This document shows, piece after piece, positions 25,040-43,300 of a stretch of DNA of 64,000 nt. Position 1 is the stretch's first letter, and every line of letters begins with the position of its first letter. Source of the stretch: Mesaphorura yosii (Eukaryota > Arthropoda > Collembola > Poduromorpha > Tullbergiidae). The stretch lies in assembly GCA_009869945.1 (NCBI GenBank), contig WIXG01000049.1:248001-312000 (forward strand). The letters run 5' to 3'. The position numbers and the translations under genes are program-made. The notes under the pieces were generated by a model that worked only from the letters and a program-made list of their open reading frames with translations, did not search any database and was not told the DNA's origin.

Positions 25040-28000
25040 ACTATTGAGATGTCATCTCCTGAGCCCTCGTGAGAGCGGTCGCAAATATTTGCACTTTGGA
25101 TAATGCAATATGCAATTCGCATTGTAGCGGCGAAGTTCGTTAAAGTTCCTAATCTCGATGTAATTTTGCCGTCAAAATTTGAGTTGAAAAATAAAAAGCA
25201 GCGACAGAAGAAGATTTTATCGCCTTGCAAGTTGCAACTTTCCATTTCTCTCACCGTGCGTGCTCACCATATTGCAGTGTTAACAACTTGGCACTTGGCA
25301 CTTACAAAAGATGCACATTGCACATTTGCAGTTATGACATGACATGCGAACATGACGACGAATCATGATTCTCAGATCATTAAAATTGGGACGAAAACAC
25401 GTTGCGTCGCGTCCCGTCGCATTTCGGAAGACGAGACGTGAGATGAAGTGCTAGATGCTCATCTTGAGAAACTTCTTTCTTTCTTCGCATTCTTCTAATC
25501 TTTAAATATGTGTAAATATGTACGCGTACGAGAACGTTGCAAAAAATGCGACTTCATCTTTGCGACTCGCAGAAGTTCATTCCACTTCATTGCAACCGAC
25601 CGCGCCTATGCGCTGGCCCGGCCGAGGACCGCCGCGTGAAGGAAAACAATGCACTCTCGATTTGTATTGACAGAGATCAGCAATGCAGCAAGGCGGGAGC
25701 CAGGATTCAATAACCCTTCTGCAGCCGCAATCACAGTTCAGGATCACGTACAGATTTGATTAATGGTTGCAATTTCCAATTACAAAGGATGAATTAACAA
25801 GTCTCGGGTTCGAATGCTCGAAAATAGCATCGAGTTTGGCCACGGGCGCAGTCACAGGCGCAGGCGTATTTCGCATCTGTTTACAAACTGAATTCATGGG
25901 TCATTGATCGGGAATGAGATTCGAGACTTCATAGCTGAGTACGACTGCGACTATGACGTGATGGATGGATGAGATGGACAACGACAAGATGAGCCTGCCA
26001 AATGCCAAATGCAATCAAGAAACAAAAGGACAAGTCGTTTGTTGTCCTGCGTTGCTTGCTTGCGGTGGAGTACGCGAATTCGCATTCGCAGCTGGCGACG
26101 CAATTTGCATAAGACAAACGAGCCAGCCGGACCGATCGCGCCGTGAGTGGTTTTCCATGACTCGGCAAACGCAATGCAAGCGCAAAGTGCATATGTACAA
26201 ATACTCGTCCGCGTCCGCGTCTCGAGTTCATTGTTGTAACTCTCACGCCATGATGCAAGGCAAGACAAGACAAGAAGTCATCTTCTGCTGCAATAACTAA
26301 TCACAAAGAAGCGCCATGCCATCGAGATGTAATCGCGATGCGAATCGCAGCGTATTTTCCATTCAATGAACCCAGAACCCTTTTCATTGAGGAATTTTGT
26401 GGTTATCTCATCAAAACACACACACTCATGACACGATGCGAAAATGAAAGCGCTTCATTGAATCTCAAAATATGAAATTCGCAATTCGCAATTTCAAAGA
26501 TTGGAAATTAAAATCTGAAACTGCATTTAACTGAGAGTGGGATGCAATTTACCCAGCAATTTACGCAGCCTGCAGTCTCACCGCCTAAAATCCGTGTTTT
26601 TAGAAAGCTCGCTGCACTTCTGCACTGCACTGCACCAAAATTGCAGATAATTGCGCCATAGTCGCAATTATTTCCTTACCGCCACCAAATTCTCGTTCTC
26701 CCATTTTGTCATTTTGCGTAACTAATTCAATATGTAAATACGCACAAAAGCCATGCAGATGCAGGAAGCTTTTGCTCTGCTCTGTAGTGGACGGGTGACC
26801 GAACTGACAAAAGCAAGGCTCAAAATTCTTTAATGACTTAAATAAATTGACCAGTTTTTTTGGTTTCTCAAACCCAGATTGGGTGTTGTGTCATTTTCTG
26901 TGGTTAACTCAGCAGCTGAGTTAATGCATTAGAGCAGTGCATTGTCGCAGCAGCGTATTTAGAGTGGAAACGGTGCTCGGCCGGACGACGCGACGCAAAA
27001 GTGACATGACGCGAGTACAAACGCAGTCGTGGTTACGAAATGAATGCAATGAACACAAATAATTACATAACGCTTGCGCAGCAATAAAGCAAAGATCATT
27101 GTATACAATGCATAATGAGCTGTACCTTATATCCGGTCCATTGCGGCTCGCAAGCGTCACACGAGACTCAGTTTTTCCAGAGATTACATTCTCTGCGACC
27201 ATTTTGACTTGACAGACAACGACAGCTGAAGATCACAAATCTGCAAAACAAATGCAACACGTGCAAGAATCCAAATAAATGACAGTGGCAATGGCAAGGC
27301 AATTGTTGCAGTCACAGTCGGTTGGACGTTCGACTGCTGGACGAATGCTGACTGGCAGATGACAATGAGACAAGACAAGCTGCGCTCGTGGTCCATTTTC
27401 CTGATAGGGTTGGCTTGGCTTTGGCTTCATTATTCATTGCGATTGCAGGCAATCGCAATGGAACGACCTTAAGAAAGGTCGGTCTTTTTCCATGCTACAT
27501 ACATACTCGTGTGCCAATCAATCTATCCGGAAGACGAAGACGAGCTTGGCTTGAATTGCAAGCAGGCAGGTAAATGCACCAATTAATGCGGTCGCATTCC
27601 TGCAGTCTTGTTTTGTCTCGTATTGTCGGCGTCGGTGAATTCACAAAGGTAAACAGAAGTTATGGCTTGACTTGACTTACATATTCGCTAAGAATTCGAT
27701 GAACGATGAAGGCTTGCGCTTGCTGGCGCGGATTCGCTTCCTGACTGACGGAAGCGGCCCTCAGTCAGTCTCAATCTGGACCAGCGGCCTGACACAAAAC
27801 TCAATGCAATGCAATGCACACAAAGTCGTGAAGAAGGATTGTACGCGCTTGAGCACAGAAAACAAACTAAATTGTTGTGTACTTACGGTCTGCCATTATA
27901 TTAAGTTATTACAGTGCACATTTAAAATAAAATATTTGCATTCGCGTTAAATCCAATACAAAATTCGCCATTCGCTATTCGCGTTACGACAATGGTTATT

Positions 28001-29800
28001 ATTGCAATTGCCGTGCTGCGCTGAGGCTGGGTACCTCGTCATACATTGTACGCAGACTGCAAATATACAAAATACTCGGCATTCGAACTTGCACATATGA
28101 AAGAAACAGACTACACAGCTACATCTACAAGATCTACGATCTGCGATTCAGATGCGGTATGACTTACAAGCAGGTGGTTGGGTTGCGGTGTTCAACTATA
28201 ATACTTGTTGCATTTAGGAAGGAAAAGGAAACAAGTCCTCAGTCAGCATTTCAGCATTGCAATGGGCTCATTAGCAGCGATCGTATTCGTGTTGAAGGTA
28301 TTCGACGGCAGACACAGACTTTCATTGCGAAATCCGATGGGATGAACTCTGAATTCTCTGAATTGCTTCTGAAATTGCTGCACGCAATTCGAAATTGCAG
28401 CCTACATGCCAAGCAAAATGCAAAGCAATACTTAGAATGAGAGAATACGCGTAGCGCGGCGTGGTGGTGACCGTGAATTGTCGCATGCCATCGTGTTGCG
28501 ATACGATTTATTGCCACATGCGACAACGGCAACGACGGCGACGAAGACGCTGGTCGCAGTATTTGCCCTTGACCATCATTTAATCGACCAATTGAAAGGT
28601 TAAATCTTGGATGTGCGTAGTAGGTCGTGGACATAATTCGTGGGAACCTCCGCCAATTTGTAGCCTCAACCACGTCGCCGCCGCACTTTTCCTTATCGTT
28701 ATTACATGCAAGCACGCACGTGAAACGAGAAACACGAAAGATCCGACGAGCATTAACACGAGAATCTTGAAGGCTAGTGTCAAAATGCCAAGATGCCAGA
28801 ACGACAACTGTTATTTTTACCAGTTATCACGTACGATGCGAGATAAGCTATTGCCACTGATCCATTGTTAATTTGAAGGTTAATTATTACAGAAATTATC
28901 AAATGCGCGGTTGTAACTTGTGGGTCATTAATTTTTATGAATGAATCCCCCTGCGCACATTGTTATACCGAACTTAATTGCTTGCCGCTCATTAGCACGT
29001 CCCGTACAGGTGACTTCATCGCCAGACCGTCGGGCCGATAGAAATTCGCGACTTGTGTAAATTACGCGAACGTGAAATTATGGATGCAATAAAAGCTGAC
29101 GAAGGATCACACTTACGTAACGCAATTCTACACATTCAACAGAATGGACAAACGAAGAATCATCTAAGAGATGGGAAGTTTGGTATTACGAATGTTTGGT
29201 ATTACGGAAAATCTAATTGGTGTCCAGCTGCACTATCAGTTGCAAGCCACAACAGGTGACACATTTCTTAATCTTTCCTGCTCCAGTTTATGACAATGGC
29301 ACGAAGATTACGAAACACTCTCGTCATCAAGTGGCAAATGGTAAATACGCGTAAAATCGTCATTCATCATTAACCATTAATCATTAATCATCTGGAAAGA
29401 ATACTAATTACGACTAATACGATGCCGCGATTACGGCATTTGCTTTCCAGTTGCAGATCGTAGAATCCAGAATTTCAGGTCGTGTAGTCGTCAGTCGCGG
29501 ACTCAAAAGTACGAATTTACGAATGCTATTACTCATCTATTCTTCAAGTCCTCTAATACTGCGTAGCATCAGCTGAACTAGAACAAGAACGCTTCAACAA
29601 TTGGAACTACGTTTCAAGTGCTGACGCTGATCTCGTTAACCCGAGATAAGACGGAGAACGTGCCAAATACAAACGTCAAGCGTAAGTACAGAAATTACGC
29701 TGCGAGTACGCGTAGTACGTGGTTGGGATGGCGAGCCTGATAATTAAATCGATACAAGTACAAGTGAATGAACCTGATTTCGCAGAATCGAAGAATCAAG

Positions 29801-29801
29801 T

Positions 29802-29831
<30 letters not shown>
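29801..29831. repeat. CTG/TTG microsatellite
   Basis: About ten alternating TTG and CTG triplets. It creates a poly-leucine run in the plus-strand frame 29768-30061, which is therefore a low-complexity artefact rather than a gene. Confidence 0.8.
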
Positions 29832-29832
<1 letters not shown>

Positions 29833-32599
29833 CTACTTTAAATCGTGCAGAGATAAACACGAAAAGTGCTTTCGATATCTGCTTGAACGTGGATGTGGAC
29901 TTCGAACTGCTTCTGTGAATCAAGTCGCAAATCAGGTTTTTGGTTTCGTCGTGAGCTACTTGCCACTTATTGATCCATCGCCGTCGCGAATTCTTATTGG
30001 CAGTATAGCAGCAACAGCAAGATCTTCATTCAAATATGAATTGACGACAATTACGACTTGACTTGGGACAACTGACTCCGGTTGTAAACAACAATAACAT
30101 CGAATGATTCATTCATTGTGTCAATTGTGTTGTTTGACATTTGCATTTACATTCCAGGTGAATGATGACATTTTATGATCTCGTGCGCAAATCTCAAATC
30201 GCTCATCTGCGATTCTGTGGAATAACATCGCGAAATTGGACTTGGACTTAGCGTGTGTCACTGTTATTCCATTATTTCAGGAACTGCGCTTCTGCTGACG
30301 ACAATAAATCAATGACTAGCAGACGGGCACATTGAAGGCGAAAGAAGGCGTACTTTCTTGGCTTTCCTATTTATTAGCCGCGTGTCCGCATGCATTAGCA
30401 CAGCATTGCATATGCACCGAAATTAGGGTTAAGAAGTCATCAATCAATATTCGTACAATGAAAGTGCTGAAAATGGGAGCTAAAAATGCACAGATGTGTT
30501 TGACATCTCCATTTTCTCGATGCATATGAGCAACAGCCACATGCCGTCGCTTTTAAATGAACATGTCCATGTAAATGAGACTTGTCTTGTTGAAACGACA
30601 AAATCTCAATCATAAATCTCAGCCCATGCAAACTATTTTGCTATTGTTGAGTTCCGGAGATTAATGAATCGTACGGCTTGTATGACAAGACAGCACATTT
30701 TTGGACCGACAAGCGAAGCGACAAAAACAAAACTGTTAACTGTTAACTGTTATCGTTATCCGATGATGTGACGGCGGTACGAGAAACACAAGGGATTGAC
30801 GGGATTGACGATGTGTATCTTGTTTCTATCTTGGGAGTTGTTGTTCTTGCCTTGGAATCCTTGCATGCAGGAAAATGATTGAAAGTGCCGTTGATTTTCC
30901 TGATCCGTTGCCTTTCCATTCCAATTTCCAAATCTGTCCCATTTCTCGAAATGGAAGCTCTCAGGTTCATAAACCATTCAAGAACTGTTTGTTTCGCAGA
31001 TGTTATGGGGGTTCGTGCCTTGAAATGCCAACGATGAAGATGCACAGCTCAATCGGCAGACTCCAGCAGTCAAAGAGTCTGAGAGAAGTGGAAAATGACA
31101 ACAATAGTGCGTAGTTCGTAGTTGATCATTCGTATCACCTTAAGATTTACAACCTGTATGATGTATTGACCTTTCAGTTCAACGAGTTCAATTGTATTGC
31201 TGTGGACTTGTCTAACATCGCTCTCTATACTCGGTTTGCCATAAGTAGTTATAAATAGCTCCCGTTCGCGGTTCGTCAAACCTGGTATCGTATTAATGAC
31301 ATTAAACTTGGAGTCAATTCAAGCAGAGCAGTTAAATGACGCTGAGGGTTCATTGTCTTGCCCGCCGCTGGTGTGCCTGACAATTCTTCTTTGTGAGTGA
31401 CAAGCACAATGCATCATCCGCATCATTGTTGACATATCTCATACATTGATCTTTGGCTTGTACATTTCAGAATATCATAAAATCACCATCCACAATCGGC
31501 AACAATCACACTGCACCGGTGTCCTTTTCAATGACTTTCGTGATCCAGCTTTCCGTAAAATATTCCGTCCCGTTGCATTTCCTCATTCCACCGGAGAACA
31601 GGTTGAACAGGAGTCAGGAGTCACAGGAGACATAAATTGTCGTGAATTGCATTGCACGTACTGTAAATGGGTTCTTTCAACTTGGCATCGCGTCGCCGTC
31701 CTCACCGTGGTGCATTGCAATTCAAGCCTCAAAAATCGAAATGGCAAAATGCAGGTAATCAGGCACGCAGGCACGTAGAAAGGATGCGGCGGCTGGATGA
31801 AACGGGATCATAAATAAACTCATAAAATCAGACGGAAACCGGTTTGGGAAGCTCGATGACTGTGGATCTCGAGGAAAGGAAGAGCCAACAGCGGTAGGCA
31901 AAACAGCTTCCGGAAACAAGACAGACAGGACAGTGACAAGACTCATTAAACAGGGGTCACAGGCACAAGCACAGACAACAGAGAAATCGACCGTGCAACG
32001 TGTAGCATTCAATATTTGAACGATTTGAGCATAAATTATTGAGTCAAAACACCAAAAGACCTGTGCACGTCGAAACAACTATAAAATAATCAAATTTTGA
32101 TCGAACTGTAACACTTTGCATAATAATGAGTGGTTACATGAGATAATTAAGAATTAAACGTTCTAGATTGGCGAATTAGCATGCAATTTGGCGTAAGATG
32201 AGGGACCGGAAAGAAGGCACCATCGTCATTAATAAATTACTCTGCAGTTAGTTGACTTTACCAACAATGCCAAAATGTACTTGCAACGATCGACACTTTA
32301 CACCTGAACATTAACCTAGTGGATATTTTGTCTGAAATCTCAAAGATTCAACGACTTTGAATTGGATGCAAAGATAACAAATGCAACAGAGCAGCACTCT
32401 AACGTAAACAAAGAATACTTGGTAGCTCTCGCATTAGGTTTTTCTCAACTTTGAACAACATGCGCGGGTTAAGAACGCTTTCATCCCACATTGTCAACGG
32501 AATGTTGAACATTCGGTGACCGTTGATTTTTACTTTTTACCGTTTGCACTGGAACTGAATTGATTATTGTTGCGAGTCGTGAATTCTAATTAATCAGTG

Positions 32600-32820
32600 G
32601 TTAATTTCAGCGACTGATTACAGTTTGACGAGTTTGATTGGTGATCTGTCAGTCTGATATCGACATTTCGTTTCAGTGCGACTTCTTCAATTGCTGACAG
32701 ACAGAAAAAGGTGAGACGGGCTTCCAGTTACTCGATTATAGTTTAACATTAACTTATCTAAATAACTCCTACTACTCCTACATCGATTCTGATGCTTATT
32801 ATGATGTTCTAGTATTGCAG
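32600..32820 (+). promoter_or_regulatory. Probable 5' UTR and 5' UTR intron of the CDCA3-like gene
   Basis: A good donor (AAAAG/GTGAGA, 32711) and acceptor (TATTGCAG, ending 32820) enclose a 110-nt intron. It ends seven bases before the ATG at 32828. The leader exon therefore likely ends at 32710. Its start is not visible. Confidence 0.5.
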
Positions 32821-32827
32821 AGTCACA

Positions 32828-33194
32828 ATGGGCAGTTTCTACTCGCATCCAGCTGAGTCGTCCGACGATAAGAAGGAGAACGTGCCTGGTCCAATGGCAT
32901 CTTCACCCTACCCAGGAAGTACATCGTCGGACGTAAACCTGGAAACGGATAAGACTCCTCTTCAAACTGGTGGTGGTCTCATCTGCGACCCAAGAAGCCC
33001 GAATCCAGAAATATCTCGCACACCAATTAGCGTTGTAAGTTCGTACTTGCAAGGCAGGCGAGCACACTTGCTCTAATGTTTTCGCATTATGTTAATGAAC
33101 CTCTTTGTACAAATGACAGACTCAGGGGAAGGTCACAAGTGTTAACCCATTGAAAGGAAAAGTACTTGGATTCTCCAAACAAAACTCGGCTTAA
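32828..33194 (+). CDS. CDCA3: CDCA3/Tome-1-like mitotic-entry protein, minimal form
   Basis: Two coding exons, 32828-33034 and 33120-33194 (phase 0), give 93 residues. Vertebrate CDCA3 (Tome-1) is a short unstructured protein degraded by APC/C-Cdh1 and needed for timely mitotic entry. Seen here: an N-terminal MGSFYS that fits the MGxxxS myristoylation pattern and is similar to the MGSAKS start of human CDCA3; a KEN box (KKENVPG, residues 16-18); and CDPRSPNPEISRTPI (about 53-67), matching the repeated DPRSPxxxIxRTPI motif of CDCA3 (recalled). That motif is rich in proline-directed sites (SP, TP). The C-terminus is basic (KGKVLGFSK). The protein is about one third the length of the vertebrate form, with the motif present once. 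A spliced leader intron precedes it and AATAAA follows at 33399. A longer splice form is possible. Confidence 0.65.
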
Positions 33195-33890
33195 CAATAA
33201 CCCAATAACAAACACAACACACACGCTGGCTGGATCATTTCAAATACGATTGCAGAAATACTTGCTCAATGATTTAATCAGCTCTTCCTTGCTTTTGTAA
33301 GTTCTTTGTATTGTAATATAAATAATTTGAATACTAGGGATAGTGATACCAAAATATCAATTTGCAATTTTAATTTTAAGTGTACTTTTACTTTATGAAA
33401 TAAATTAGCATTTGAACACTGCCAATTGCGCCAATGCCAAATTGTCTATACTACAATCAGTTATCAATTACATTTGTGTAGATTTGATTCTTGATGCTAC
33501 CGGACGGAGCCCTTAAACATTAAGCGTAGACATAGCACGTTCATTGTTTTGGGAAAATGTTGAGATTCAAACTTTTCTGTTCTCGTCAATCTTTGGCCAG
33601 CAGTATCACTCGGGTTGGGTCGTCTTGTCTTTGTCGTATCTAGATTTATCTGACGTATCACAGTCAAAATAACTGCAGGTTCATTCGAGTAACCCTGTCT
33701 CCCGTCTGACTCCTCCAATACCTAAATTCCTTTAACTAGCGCCATTTCCATTGCCATCAATTGATTCCTTCCCCTTTTTCACTTTAAGGTACCAAAGTTT
33801 GAACGAAAGGTCCCAAGCGCAATGCTAACTTGCTAACAGTTAACAGTTAAGTTTCTATTTGTACTTGTACTAGTTCTATACACAACGAAG
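33195..33890. other. Intergenic, 3' ends of CDCA3-like and mGluR-like genes
   Basis: 700 bp between two convergent stop codons. Plus-strand AATAAA at 33399-33404 serves the CDCA3-like gene. No clean minus-strand AATAAA was found for the receptor. The minus-strand frame 33497-33718 resembles nothing known. Confidence 0.5.
33399..33404 (+). other. Poly(A) signal of the CDCA3-like gene
   Basis: Plus-strand AATAAA about 205 nt after the stop codon at 33192-33194. Confidence 0.5.
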
Positions 33891-40342
<6,452 letters not shown>

Positions 40343-40399
40343 TGTGTACGTAGCACACGCACGTGTAAGGTGTAATTGAGATCTGTTTAAACTGTGCAC

Positions 40400-43300
40400 C
40401 GACTCACGTCATGACATTTTTCACAATTAAGGAAGGTTTGAGGTTCAGGTAGTGGTTAATTCCTTGCTGTATTGAAGTGGAAGTGCAATTCATTTATCTC
40501 CATCTTGAGCTGAGCTTTTTTGCCAGTGCCTGCCAACGTTGATCTTTAAGTTTCAGGAATTTTCCAGGCCTGCCTGCACGAACGAACGGCGACCTTGAAG
40601 TTGAAGATGTCTGTTGCGTTGCGGGAACTGAGTTGATTCTGATCGTGGTCGGAGAATTCAGAATTGTGGCTTTGGTACATTAAGAGATTAACCATGCAGT
40701 TTCTGTTGTTATATTCTATTGTTGGCGTACTGTGCATCCAAATCCAAATCCAGCGAGTGATCGTGGACGCGTACAAGAAAGTGGAAAGTGATTCGATTGC
40801 TGACGACATTCCGGTTCTTGTTTACTCCACTTCATTGCGCGCACGGCGATCTGGCAAGCTCAGTGGAACTCTGGAGCCAGAGACAGAACAAACATTAGAA
40901 GCACTTGTACATGCAGTACTTGCGCGAGAATGGCAATAATGTCCGTCGGAAATTCAATTTCGCTTCACTAAATTAAATGGAAATGGCAAATGGCAACGTG
41001 GAAGCCTGAATTTACAATATGGTCAGAAAACCGGGGCAGGACAGCTGGACAGCGACCATATGTGAGTAAATAGTAAACACAATCGCACGATCGAATGGCT
41101 TTCTCCGAAATTACTTCCGAGACTTCCGACCCGACTTGTGGTTCAGTTTTATTTACAGGCCGGGGCTTATCTCGTGTCGACCGAAATTGAGCCATTCCGA
41201 CCATCTGAGAACCATGTTATTGGCATTGCCCGTTGTCCTTCACTGCAGTACTTATTTATGCCACCATTTTCAACCCATTTTTCCGATTAATCAGACGGCT
41301 CGGCTCGAACCTTAGTACCAAGCGTCAAGATTCAAGTCAAGAATGTTTTTCTGTCACTTCCAGTCGCGCTATATTGCATTTGGCATAAATGGCTTGTCAA
41401 TGTCGCAGTCAAATTCGCTTTATTTATGCTTGAAATTTTACTGTCACTGCACCGCTGCGCTGTGCTTAGTCTGCAAGTGTTTAGCCCGGCCAATAATCAA
41501 TACTTCAAGGAACCTCTGGAAATTGGAAGCAATCGATGGCAGACTTGACGACTCGAGGTCGTCGAGATTCTTCACGACACAGCAGAAGGAATTTCGTTCC
41601 CAAACTCGAAAGAATGCTGATGCTCGTAATTTGATGACACAATTCTTTTGCTTGCACCAAAGGAATTTGAATATCAAGACAAACAACGACAACGAAACAA
41701 GGCTGTGCCGCACCGCGCCGAAGGATAAGACAGTTGAAATTGATTTCCTTTCTGTCGTCGTCGACCGGGATTGAGTTGCTCTAAATTCCTGGAATTCGGA
41801 AGAATCCCCAGTCGGCTGAATGCTAAATCCTGACAGAATGGAAATGAATGGGCATGCATGTGGAAGGCAGAGTGTCAATGTCAACGTGTCCGTTCGAATC
41901 TCGAACGACTGCGACTGCCTGCCGGCTCCGAGAACCAGAAATATCATTGCCAACGTTCGGAGACGTCTGCTGCTCGTACGTGTCCGGATTCACGTGCCCA
42001 GCCGCGCCATGTTTTGCATGACGTTACCATTTTTTCTCTCCGGAAAAAAATCCCAGTAATGGGCTACCTTCCGGGCATATGGCATATTTAATCCGGGCGG
42101 CCGAGCAGGCACTCAAACAGAGATTTCAAAGACCTGTTTAATCATTTCTCTCGCTCATATTTGTAAACTTTTCAAATCTCCATTAAAGTTTATAAATTAT
42201 AATCCAGGAGCCCGTGCTCTTTATTTGTATGCACGCTGGCGGTACCGTAAATGACAACAAGCGCGAGGCCAGCCCGAACAGCCAAGCAGAAGAGTGTTGT
42301 CTTGTTTTGATCCGGTGCATAAACCCTAACCCAAACTCTGGCGCGTGACTTTGATCTCGGCACGGACAGACCGCAAACAAGTTCAAATGAAATCTGAGGG
42401 CCGCAGACCACAGGCTCAGGCGAGTTCAGAGTTCAGGGCACAAAACCAACCACCAAACCGTCGGCTCCGATAAGCTTAGTTACACGTACATCTGTAGGTA
42501 TAACGCAGTTTCCAATGAATAAGCGCAGGAAACTATCAGACTTTTCATGACTCCGTCGTTACCATCAACTTTTTTATGATTCGATAGACATTCGGCAGGG
42601 AAGCAGGAAGCAACCGAAGCAAAACACTGACTGAAATGAAGCAAAGACTCAGGAAACTAATTCTCAAAGGGATTCGAATCTCATCTAAACCTTTTCCATT
42701 GGGACGGGACTCGGGACACGACGCACGGGATCTCAAGCACCATTGATCTCTTATGCACAGTGCAAATGTGCTGCGCAGATTTATCCAAGTAGCAGGTAAT
42801 AAATGAAAGATGAGCTCAAAACGCAACCTGACACAAGCGTGCCGTGCTGGAGTGGTTGACGACTGACGAGTTTGTTTGCAGTTTTCGTTTACTTTTTACG
42901 ATTTACAATTTGCGGATGTTATTGAGCAGTTACGCAAACACAAACTAACGACAAAATGACTATCAACAAGTACTGTGCTTGTGATTTGCTATTTGCTTAG
43001 CATACAGGCAAAATTTTTAATCAGATTACATTTACATGCACAAGCCTGGCGCGTGTGCTGGTTCCGAGAATGCTTGTCGACACTCGACAATGTCACAGAT
43101 CAATGCGTCGTAGCACGTGTAGCGAAGCCCCAGCATCGGCAGTGCTTCAGCCATTTCAGCTTTGAATGAATAGTTCAAGGTTCACCAAATGACAGAAGCG
43201 GCACATTCTTTGCTTGGACGTCTTATCTTTAATACTATGCACCGTACTTTTCTTCAGCCACACTGTTTGTCACTCGTCACATCGCATCTCATCTCGCATG

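Larger units (their letters stand above)
20779..32600. other. 12-kb gene-poor region
   Basis: No complete gene recognised. It lies upstream of neprilysin and may hold its promoter and 5' UTR. Listed separately: a both-strand-open patch at 23638-24165, an acidic minus-strand frame at 24800-25039 and a CTG/TTG microsatellite at 29801-29831. The remaining frames are short, low-complexity and mostly open on several frames at once because stops are sparse in some GC-richer patches. The DNA is dense in short repeated and palindromic words (GAATTC, GCAATTGC, CGAATTCG). Confidence 0.5.

Noticed and set aside
25801-25830. GGTTCGAATGC, similar to a tRNA B box
   Set aside because: The final bases do not fit the consensus, no A box lies at the right distance upstream and no cloverleaf could be drawn.
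29768-30061. Plus-strand ORF with a leucine-rich signal-peptide-like start
   Set aside because: The leucines come from a CTG/TTG microsatellite and the remainder shows no conserved block or splice sites.
41343-41953. Overlapping long frames on both strands upstream of the mGluR-like gene
   Set aside because: Neither translation resembles a known protein and each is explained by low stop density in this patch.
42670-42690. GATTCGAATCC, a possible tRNA T-arm
   Set aside because: Palindromic word common in this DNA; no matching acceptor stem or A box found.
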